Assembly (NCBI GenBank): GCA_018398805.1
Contig: JAGFBZ010000899.1
Location: forward strand, 372,001-436,000
DNA from: Hirundichthys speculiger
Taxonomy: Eukaryota > Chordata > Actinopteri > Beloniformes > Exocoetidae
Reading direction: 5' to 3'
DNA: 64,000 bases
Shown here: one piece after another, positions 54,401-64,000 of the stretch
Position numbering within the stretch: position 1 is the stretch's first letter
Layout of the letters: each line of letters begins with the position of its first letter
The notes under the pieces: generated by a model
Told to the model about the DNA's origin: nothing
What the model saw: the letters and a program-made list of their open reading frames with translations, nothing else
Database searches by the model: none
Program-made: the position numbers and the translations under genes

Positions 54401-56924
54401 GCGAGTGCACATTTTACCTTTGTGCAGAACAGTATGTCTTGAAAAGCATAATGAAGGACCACGTTGTGGACAGGAATCAGATTCAGTTATGACATATTGG
54501 AGGTCATGAACAAATGTAAAACAGTTTTTGATGCATCATATAGGAGGATGAAGGAAAGATGCAAATGCATGCACAGACAAATGCGCACATGCGCGATGGA
54601 GGGCTAGCTGTCATGCCTTGCATGCTAATCTCAGCCCCCTGGGGGAATTCATACATCATAGTGGGACTACAGGCTGGGTGGGCAGTAATTCATGTGGCTG
54701 GACATCCCACTGTTATCTCTGCTGTTCTGCTGATCTTCAATATCAGGGAATGAAAGGTGATCTTTTTCCTGCTGTGGGCAGAAAATCAATACGTGGATGG
54801 AACAGAGGTAGTAGGTCACCTAAGTTGTTCAGTGTCGGCTGCTGCGTTCGTCGAGTTATTTTATGTTTGTGCTGTATTTTAACGCAGCAGGATGAAAACA
54901 CTCCGTCAGGCTGTCAGTCAGGTTGTTGCCTCTGTCCTCTGCCATCAGCTCCACAGAGATTAAAATATCACCGTAGGTGGCATCAACATTTTTAAGACAA
55001 ACTGGTATCATTTTAAAAATATATTAATAAATGTGAGATTGATGGATGTAATTTACAATAAAAGCAGAAAGTTCAATCTCTCGAATGTTTTTTTTTATTT
55101 CATGTTTGCAGTTTTTGTGAAAGCTGTGAAATAAAAAAGTTTTAGAAGACAGTTTGCAGGAAACTCAGGTTTTTTAGAAAGATTTTTGGGAACAGAACAG
55201 AGTCTTTAAATAAAACCTGGCATCATTGTTGCTGTTTGATTGTTTGCTTCTTACACCATCATTTCAATAATGAAGTCAGCGTTTTTCTGATAATCCACAG
55301 AAAGGATGAATAAATACAGGGTACAATCAAAAAGTTAAGAGCAGGTGACTTTATGAACTGCAACTATTATGTGCTCAAATTAGAGTCTAGTTTAGAATTT
55401 GAGATTGTAAATTAATGCAGGACGTGCTTCAGAAAAAAAAGCCATTCTGATTGGACCCTTTGATTTGTGATTGAATTGTCACTGTTTAATCAGTTTCTGG
55501 TTCAAAGACAAAGTGGGAATTTTGAGAGATCATCAGAGCACTTCTGTTCTTTCTTTGTGTAACTTCATTTTTAATTTTTTTTTACAAATACATATCTTTT
55601 TAAAACTTGCACTGTTTCTTTTCTATACATTATCAAACTTTAATTTCTCAGTCTGATTTATTTTAACAGAGTACAAAACTTAATTTACAACTACAGATCT
55701 GGATTTATTTGTGAACACACTGATGCTAATTTCAGTCTACAGAACCATATCTGATTTAAACCTGGCCACGCCCCTCTCTCTCTCTTTTAAAACTGTAACC
55801 TTGTGGCACTGACGCATCACACCCTGTGGTCTCTGGTGGTCCTGCTCCTCTCACAGGTGTGTACTTTTGGTTCAGATATGAACTCCAAAGTTGCATCAGA
55901 TTGACCCAACTGTCAAGTTGAAGGGCCGTCCTTGGTGACATAACTTGGGTCTACAGCTCAGTCCAGAAACCAAACACCAGTTCTCAATGTGAAAGCTCAT
56001 GGTTTCCAAAAGCACCATAAAATTGTCACCCAGAGTCAGATTTTCAATGCTGAGTTTGTCATTTGGTGCAAACTGATCTGAACTGTGGCCCCTGCTGTTG
56101 TGGGAATGCAGCAAATTTTCAGCTCACACCAACACAATCATGACCCTCCTCCTGTCCTTTTTTTCCTCATTTGGCTCCCTGCCTCTTCTTTTTCCCAATC
56201 AAAATGAAATTCAAGTTGGTGATGTGCAATGATATTGCAGAAGGTGAATACTTCAAAGGGCACAGCAGCCAGTTTAAATGAGTTTTGCTTTTTGCTTCTT
56301 TCAGGCAGTCTTTAAACATTTCAATTACACCTTGTATTATCAAAACACCCCCTTTCTGGTTAAATCCTCAATCTTTGTCTCCCCTTTTAATCCTCCAGGT
56401 CAAGTTGGGAGCTTCCTGATCTGCGTGACGGCAAGATCCAGGCCATCAGTGACTCAGATGGCATCAACTACCCGTGGTACGGCAACACCACAGAGACCTG
56501 CACGGTGGTGGGGCCGACCAAGAAGGAGAGCAGGTTCACTGTCAGTATGAATGACAATTTCTACCCCAGCGTGACCTGGGGAGTGCCGGTCAGTGATAGC
56601 AACGTGCCTCAGCTAAGCAGTATCCGCCGTGACCAGAGCTTTACAACCTGGCTGGTGGCCATCAATCAGACGACCTCTGAGACGCTCGTCCTCCAGACGA
56701 TCCGCTGGAGGATGCGTCTTCACATCCAAGTGGACCCAGAGAAGCCACTGGGTCAAAGGGCTGTTCTGAAGGAGCCCGTGGCCCAGGAACAGCCTCAAAT
56801 CCTGGGCAGGAATGAGCCCATCCCCCCTAACGCCATGGTCAAGCCCAACGCCAATGATGCCCAGGTGCTGATGTGGCGGCCAAAGAACGGTGACCCTGTG
56901 GTGGTCATCCCTCCCAAATACTGA
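51143..56924 (+). CDS. fam78a: FAM78A, two coding exons
   Basis: FAM78A is a conserved vertebrate protein of unknown molecular function. Exons 51143-51405 and 56399-56924 (donor GGGAT/GTGAGT, acceptor CCTCCAG/G) join in phase to 262 aa plus TGA. MGCIQSIRCK matches human MGCIQSITCK, which follows seven extra residues in the human form. Conserved blocks include WTIGWIQSCNHMEFYNAYGD, PWYGNTTET, VSMNDNFYPSVTWGVPVSDS, RRDQSFTTWLVAIN and PPNAMVKPNANDAQVLMWRP, ending VVVIPPKY. The MGC start could be N-myristoylated only if the next residue is glycine, which it is; that role is inference. An in-frame ATG at 51080 lies before the best acceptor and is probably intronic. The two exons contain no frame break. 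It is divergent from plpp7. Confidence 0.94.
51406..56398 (+). other. fam78a intron
   Basis: Five kilobases without a recognisable gene. At 53296-53367 a short inverted pair (ATAGTAGCAATCAG... and its partner GCTGCTACTAT) looks like a remnant of a small Tc1-type MITE. The rest shows only AT-rich unique-looking sequence. Confidence 0.6.
56399..56924 (+). CDS. fam78a: fam78a terminal coding exon
   Basis: It encodes SSWELPDLRDGKIQAISDSD through VVVIPPKY with TGA at 56922-56924. A pyrimidine-rich acceptor precedes it. Confidence 0.94.
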
Positions 56925-59900
56925 CCTGCCCCACTGACCAGACTGGCCTTGGATACCTTTACAGTATCACCTCTTATGTTTTTTTCTTGCTTTTACTCTT
57001 CCTTTTCACCAGTTTTAACTCGTCTTTTTTTTTTAAAATATATTTATTTACCCCTTTATTTTGCCTCAATATTCTTCTCCCATGTTTTCAAAAGACTGAT
57101 GGAGATTTAACAGGCAAATGAAACCAGCTACTGCTTTGAGGAGGAGGCTTGAAACACACTTTTAAAACTGGAGTGAGTGAATTAACTGCAACCATTCTAC
57201 CTTCAAACATGGGTCGGGTCTCACTGTGCTAAAATGCAAAAATGAGATAGAACTGTGATTTTGAGTTTTATTTATAATTTTACATTGTGGCTGTTTGAGC
57301 CAAGTGATGTTGGATTTATGCGTGTAGGAGGTTTTTATCTAAATACAGTGCATGATCATGTCTGCACACATGCTGCACACTGTGTACGAATACAAGTCGT
57401 ATTTTTATTTATGGGCTGCAAGACGGTGCATTTAATTGTGGTTTTTGCTGTTGTGTTACTTACAGGACAAAGTAGATTTTAATACTTGCAAGAACACATA
57501 AGACATTCAGTCCATGCTGCCTTAAGTTTACATTGCTTTCCACTGCAAAAGTTTTAGCCTTAAACAAAGTGCAATGCAGTATTTAGTCGTATGTCCTGTC
57601 TTCTTCCAGATGTTGGTGCTGGCATGTGTGGGTTTAGGACAGGGAACCATAGCACAGAAGACAACCCAGGTCTCAAATACACACTTTTGTGTTTAGTTGT
57701 ATTTACCTCTCAAATCTATTGTCTGATCAACAAACCCAGCATTTTGTGTAGAAACAGTTATATAATCAAACTAACTGCGTTTTAAGTGAATTATGCAACA
57801 GAGGAAATGCTCTGCAGACAAACGAAACCGACGATCATCAAAAGCACTTCGTGGCGTAAACGAAACAAACAAAAGAAACGCAATAACATCTTGAGAACAA
57901 TCTACCAAAAAGCACTCCACAGCCGATTTCATTTCATTCTACTCCGTTGATGGGCTGTTGTCTGCATCACTACATCTCAGGGCTTCTTTTCACTTCCTTC
58001 CTCTCTCTGTTTTCATCCGCCGTGTCTTGCTTACTCTTTATTGCCTCAGTGAGTGACTGCTTGCATAGCTCACACTGAATAATCAATACTTCTATTAATA
58101 TGCAGTGACAGAGAGGAATACATTTCAGTAAAGTGAGTTAAGCACTATAGTCTCTGTTGCTATCTTGTCTCTGCTTGTATTTATGGCTGCCTCTTTCTGA
58201 AAACAACAGCATCAATTATATTTCTGTGTAATTAGAATCCAGAAATCAGTCTTGTAAGTTAACGCTTTGTTTTGTCCCTCTTCCATCACCTCTAATCCTT
58301 ATCTACAGCCGTAATACCCCCTCCCACTACTCATTTCCTCTCCCCTGCCTCCTTCTCTCTCTTTCTCTCTTTTTGTCCCATGTCGAGGCTGAAAAGCAGA
58401 GCAGGAAGGATGCGAATTTAATGCCGACTGCTCGGTTGGCATATAGATGACCCACTTCCCTTCACTGCCAGTTGTAGCTCTCGCTGCATGTGGGGCTTGT
58501 CCCTATTTATTTTACTGTCAGCAAACCTAACGCAGCACATGCATGAACAAACAGCTCTGGTCAGCTAAATATCAGCGCCCAACAACATGATGCCCATTTA
58601 AATAAAAATCTTTGAGGGAGAACTGAAGAAAAAAAAAAAAAATATATATATATATATGCTGCTGTTCCTCTGTATAGACATCTTCCTGTTATCATGCTGA
58701 GAACCCATTAGCTATAGGCTAATGACTAAGCTTTGGGGAGCAAATGGTCGGCTCATCCTCTTCTGTGTCTGTATTCCAATCTTAATCTGCAAGAGATTTA
58801 AACCAGTTGAAGGCAAATGATAGAGCAGCCCATAAATCATTTTCCTGCTGATTGATTCAACCTTAATGTCTGAAAGTTTCAAAATGTACCTTCTAGCACA
58901 TCCTAATGCTAATTAATTAGGACATTTTTATCTCATTTGCCTAATATAGGTACAAAAAGAGAGGTTTATTAAATGAGCTAAACTTGTGTAGCTTCATTTT
59001 ATCATAATATTTCAGCTTTATGCACAACATTTTCTAAAAAGTTTTAATATATTTTTTTCAAGCACTGTCTTTAAGAAATTTGTCAAGGCTCTGCACTGAA
59101 TGTCAAATAATATGCTCAACATCAAATATTATTAGCTGAACCAGAGCTCGCAGATCCCATCCATCCAAGGCGTGACAAAAATGACTGCTGTGTCTTTAGC
59201 TCATACGTAGCTTGAAAGCGCCTCTGCTCTGGGCTGTCATAGGGCATTATGGTGAAAGTGAAGGGAGATAAGAGGCTACTGAGGGACTCCTGTCTTATTT
59301 ACCGTAAATCTGCAATGACAACCAAGATGGAGTGAACTGCACCCAGCCATACTAGCTAGGGCCATGGTTGAGGCTTAATTGAAGTCAAATAGCGAAGGTG
59401 AGGTACTGCCTTAAGAGGTGCAGCTGGCCTGTGGGGGAGTTAATATGAAGATGACAATAAACTAAATCAATTTAGACATCAGCGCTGGCTGAAAATAGCA
59501 CTGGAATCTTCCAAGAGTAACTTGGATGCCAGCCACAAGTTGTTTAAAATTTGTGGTTTGCGTTAAAGGCTGCATAAAGCTGCGGTTTGTGTTATGAACT
59601 CAGCAACCTTTCACCCAATATACACACTGTTGCAGGGGGCCACTTTATTTCGTGGACTGCCTTGTAATACCCTGCAATGGCCAGTGGACACTCTGGATAG
59701 CATGCAAGCTGGACTTCATGTAATGTAATTAAACCTTGACACGCAAAGTGGCCCATACGCTCAGTAGGTGTGTAGTAAATCCCATTGAAGGGATTTAGGC
59801 AGGACGAGCAGTTGTTGAGTTATGACTCTTTCTCCCTCCATCTCATCTCACACACACGCAGAGTGCGGGAAAGGTTATGTCCTTGTCATAAAACAGGAGC

Positions 59901-61130
59901 CAGGCCAGTTTGCTCTTGCGAACACACAAAAACACACCCAGAGGGGAAAGGAGCAGGCCTGGTGTGATATCTGATTGCCACAGCAGTGTCACATTGGCGG
60001 CGCGGCCTCATTTATCAGGCCTGCACGTGGGACATCTGAGGACATACACAAGCTGCAAAGCCATGTGCACAAACGCACCTGTTGACTCATAAACAGGAAG
60101 TGATGAGCAGCATGTATCTCTTGTGTAATAGAATATTTCAAAATTTAAACATGAGAAACGGAAGTGTTGAGCTCACCGAGTGTGTGCCTGTCAGCCATCA
60201 GCAGCATTTCATGTTATATTGTAGAGAGAAGGCACCAAGTGCCGTCTCTGTGTGTCTCTCATGTATGATAAGGATGTTCATTTTTTGTTCACACCTCTGA
60301 AAAATGTCAGAGATGCTTCCTGTGCTTCCATAACTAAAGCCATAGAAAAACAAAACATCAAAACACAAAAATGGTGTTTCTTTTCTTTCATTTCATATAT
60401 ATATATATCTATATATATAATATATATATATAGATATATATATATTTCTGCTCCACAGATGGCAAAAGTGCCAATATTGGACAAAGCCAAAACTTGTGAA
60501 CTCAAAACCTTTTGGCACTTTTTTGCGACAGGCCTGTTTTTTAGTTGTTTTTTATTTACTGCATGTTTGTATTTCCAGAGAAACATTACAGAGGTAGCCA
60601 TGTTTGCAGGGCTGTGCCAAGGACATGGATGTCTCCTCTCCTAAACCCACATCTTTAAAGTTTTATAGAGGGTTGCTGCCTTTGCTTTACATTTTTATGT
60701 AGTTATTTATCCTTCATGAGACATCAGCAACTACTTGAAACCACCGGGTTTCATTTTCTAAATTTTACTTTTGGTTCTGTCTCAAGAAAAACTAACTTTA
60801 AGGTTGTATATGTCAGTTCATCTTGCTCTTCGTTTTATATCTGAAGTGAGAGTCTATGTTTTAAATGTAACCCCAAATGTAGCACATAAGATGATGTGAG
60901 CGACTGAGTACGCTTCTCATTTTGTTTGGCTTGTTTTCTGGAAATACGGCACTGAAATAGTTAAAGCAGAATGTGTTCTTTGGTTTGGTGTTGAATTTTA
61001 CAACAATACTTGAAAATGGGTTGGTCGTGGCAGTTATTTAAAACTGTGAAATCGCACAAGACTGGGGAAATAATCCCTAAAAAGTAAAAAAATATATATA
61101 AATACAAACAAAGATGTTTTTTCATTAAAA
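56925..61130 (+). other. fam78a: fam78a 3'UTR and downstream sequence, end uncertain
   Basis: AATAAA signals occur at several places (for example near 58602, 59457 and 61129). The 3'UTR is long in mammals, but nothing here decides the end. TA microsatellites lie at about 58640-58658 and 60396-60444. No other gene is seen. Confidence 0.35.
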
Positions 61131-61560
61131 AAATAAAGTGTCCAAATAAATGCTGTCTTTCATTTTCTTTATAGTTTATATATGAAGATTTCTCTATAAA
61201 AAAAAAAAAAAATTTTAAATCGGCTGAGAAGAAAAAAAAAAACATCAAAATTGCTACTGAGCTCTTCCATATACACATATTTTATCGTCAGTTTTCACTC
61301 TGAGGGATCCAGTGATACACATGTATAGGTAGGGTAACTGATTCTAGAGGGAGGATTTCTAAATTAAGAACTTTTTATCTTAATTAAGACAATTCAGACT
61401 CTGTCAGATCTTGTGAATATATCCTCATCATCTGCAAGCCGTCCATCTCTTGAGTACACTTTAAAAAAGAAAAAAAAAAGATTTTTATGGCCATCCTTGC
61501 AACACCAAGGATCTTTTTTTTTTTTTTTTTTTTTTAAACTTTAAAATATTGGCTTCAATG

Positions 61561-61722
61561 GGCTCCTGTGTAGCTCAGTGCTTTAAGCAGCTGGGCGCCA
61601 TGAATTTATTTTAATTTAATTCCTCTTTCAGCAGTTGCAGGTTCACTTCCTGGTCTGAAACCTTTGTCTTCCCTGCTTTCCTGTCCCTCTTCAATGTAAA
61701 TAAAGGGCATTAAATAAAAACT
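61561..61722 (+). mobile_element. tRNA-derived SINE
   Basis: The A-box-like TAGCTCAGTG and B-box-like GGTTCACTTCC (61640-61650) are about 70 bp apart, followed by a pyrimidine-rich body and an AATAAA-containing A-rich tail. This is a degenerate copy. Confidence 0.65.
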
Positions 61723-61989
61723 GGTTTAATTTGAAACAATATTTGATCCTATTTAAGAAGTGATGTCTAGTTCTCATGGTCTTTTATTCCCAGTATCTCC
61801 AAAAACCAAGCAAAGTCAGTTTGGACTCATGTCCCGGTTGTGTCTTGCAACACCTGCATATCACTTTACAACAATGATGAAACGAGTTCAAGAGCAAAGT
61901 GGACATCACAGCAGAGGCAACTACGCGACTCAAGAAAGTAATGACATAAAATAAAAGACTGACCACCATCATGAAAGACCATCCATCCA

Positions 61990-62180
61990 GGCCGCCCCGG
62001 TAGCGCAGCCCAGCCCATGAACAGAGGCCGTAGTCCTCCTGCAGCGGTCACAGGTTTGACTCCCGGCCTGTGCTACCCTTTGCTGCATGTCTCTCTCTCT
62101 GCTCTGATTTCCTGTCTCTCTTTCACTGTGGAATAAAGGCCACTAGTGCCACACAAATAAAAAAATAAAATAAAAAAAAG
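61990..62180 (+). mobile_element. tRNA-derived SINE with target-site duplication
   Basis: TAGCGCAGCCCAGCCC gives the A box and GGTTTGACTCC (62053-62063) the B box. A TTTGCTGCATGTC body and an A-rich tail follow. Flanked by AGACCATCCATCCA (61976-61989) and AGACCATCTATCCA (62181-62194), a 14-base duplication with one mismatch. Confidence 0.85.
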
Positions 62181-62280
62181 AGACCATCTATCCATTATCT
62201 ATAACTGCTTCCTCCTATTCATGGACATGGGGGTCTGCTGGAGCCCTCCCAGCTCTCCTAGAGGGGTCCCAGAGAAATAA

Positions 62281-64000
62281 AAACAACAAGTAAATCTCAG
62301 TCTTGTAAAAATAACTCGACTTTCATGCCTACAGTGGGAACCTCTAAACTAAAAAGTTACTTTGCGCTGCTTTAAGATGAAATAGTAATGAGTAATGTTT
62401 CAGATATGAATCTTATAGTGAATGGCACAGGGAATATTAGTCTCAGCCAGTAAATGTAAAAACACAACTGGGCATTATGAATGTATGTTAATTATTGGCT
62501 CTTTGACCGGTAACAACTTATTTATGCATTCAGCTCCGAGCAGGTGCTCATTTTGACACCGTGCTAATAAAATCTCTATATTAAACTACTCATGTACTAC
62601 TTCAGGCTGCTTTTCAATCCAAATGCTTTTGGGCTCTTTGTTAATTCAGACTGCAGAATTCATCCAGTCAAATATCCTCTTAGCCAGGACAAAGACATTC
62701 AGTCTTAAGGGATGAATTGTTTAATCTTTAAAAAGCCTGTGTACACGTAAATAAATTCTGTGGCTACAGGACACACAGATCCAAGTTACAATAATTATTT
62801 AGTTACAGTAATTCTCCATTTGTTGATGCCAGTGGTAAAAATTAATGAGACAAGACACAGTAAAGAAGGGATATATTACGCTGGCTTAATATGAATTATT
62901 AGAAATCATGGAAGTTCTCATAAGCCTGCCGCTAGCAGTTCAAGTCTCTGTATATATCCAAGGGCATAGCTGATGAAGTCTTCCTTTTTTTTTTTTTATT
63001 TATGTTTTGACCCCAGAGAGCTCAAATTCCACATTCCACATGCAAACCCTTCCATCCCATAATCATCTTTTGTTGATACCTTCAATATTGTCGGAGACTC
63101 TTCACTTAAAAAGATGAGCTGCCAGTATCAAATATTAGTACGTCTGCAGCATTTAAATGACTGACTGTCACATAAACTGATTCATAAATAAAATGTTCAT
63201 ACATTTCCTGGAGACCCTGGACACTGGAGTCATTAGGAAAAGGAAATGATGCATTTGTCAGAGACTATTTTCAGAACCAGATTAATTCACAATTGATGTG
63301 GGAGTGAGAATTTATGGCGTGGTGACTGATAAGTACTTCAGGTGCCTGAGGTGCTACTATGGCGGGTGTAAAACGGGTCCATTTGGACAAATTGTGCAAA
63401 ATGCATTAATCTGAATCAAGTTATTAACATGCTAAGAGGTATATATGTGATAAGAAAATATTTCAATATCTTTTCCTCTGCATTTCCATTGTAACTCTGT
63501 AGAGAGTTGTCAACACTGCAAAGTGTTGTGTTCGGTTCTTTATAATTTTCTGTAAATTACTTGGTTTTGTAATGTTAACTCATGAAGCACCCAGGGAGCT
63601 GAAAGTGACTATCTCTCTACAGCACAAGTAGAGGACTGGCATTGTACCTTTCAGAAAAGCAATCAACAAATTCCAAAGCAATAAAACATATCAAAGGAAA
63701 AGGTGTAAAATTATATAGTATAAACACATCTATGGACCATATGCATGAAAGGTTTAGTCCAGCTGACTCAGTTCCAAACATGCAACCTCTACTGTCTCTG
63801 CTATCCTGGTCACATTCCTGAAATGCACATTCGTGGCTATATTTACATGACTGCAGCGTCTCCCTGCAAGCATCCACCTGTCTCTATTTGTTATACCAGA
63901 TAATCACTGCAACCAGCGCCACTGCTGAACCAGACTTCACAATTAATGGTCCCATTGTGCCAGGGTTAAAAGTTTCAGCAGCTCTCTATCGTTCTCTACG
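62281..64000. other. Right-hand intergenic region
   Basis: AT-rich sequence with short unconvincing ORFs on both strands. No exon, RNA gene or clear repeat was recognised. Confidence 0.5.

Noticed and set aside
61571..62063. Functional tRNA genes
   Set aside because: A and B boxes are present but there is no cloverleaf or anticodon arm; they belong to SINEs.

Overview
This window looks like nuclear DNA from a teleost fish. It has small exons with GT-AG introns, vertebrate gene families and fish-type Tc1, hAT, L2-like and RTE-like repeats. The species is not determined. Three protein genes are readable from family knowledge: prrc2b (minus strand, 5'UTR exon near 29.9 kb, stop at 3329), plpp7 (minus, start codon 45882, stop 36775) and fam78a (plus, start codon 51143, stop 56924). 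This is the same order and relative orientation as the human 9q34 block FAM78A-PLPP7-PRRC2B, so it is conserved vertebrate microsynteny.

Layout: 1-285 is a degenerate LINE. About 1190-3328 is the probable prrc2b 3'UTR. 3329-22410 holds 30 prrc2b exons with coding sequence; intron 1 (22411-29835) is full of repeats, and a non-coding first exon and promoter lie at 29836-29960. 29960-35690 is intergenic and repeat-rich. 35690-46500 is plpp7: 3'UTR, terminal exon, an 8.2 kb intron crowded with Tc1 and L2-like copies, first coding exon and 5'UTR exon. 46500-49850 is the gap between the divergent plpp7 and fam78a promoters and contains an intact MITE. 49850-56924 is fam78a with a 5 kb intron. 56925-64000 holds the fam78a 3'UTR (end uncertain), two tRNA-derived SINEs and otherwise no recognisable gene.

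The most notable result is in prrc2b. Its coding exons can be phased together from start to stop, but four exons (at about 8941, 13485, 14223 and 15332) each carry exactly one base too many. Removing one base from each gives 6657 nt, 2218 codons plus stop, close to the 2229 aa of human PRRC2B; as read, the first break hits a stop after about 549 codons. All four can be described as one extra A on the plus strand and all lie inside 6.4 kb. That points to a local consensus error or a broken allele rather than an old pseudogene.

The genes do not form a pathway. PRRC2B is a cytoplasmic RNA/translation-associated protein, PLPP7 is a catalytically degenerate phosphatase-family protein of the nuclear envelope/ER, and FAM78A has no established function. 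No previously undescribed system was found. The second-look material is the prrc2b frame breaks, a tandem splice acceptor, an extreme pyrimidine tract, nested and composite transposons with clean target-site duplications, an overlapping uORF in fam78a and a GC-rich block with a perfect hairpin.
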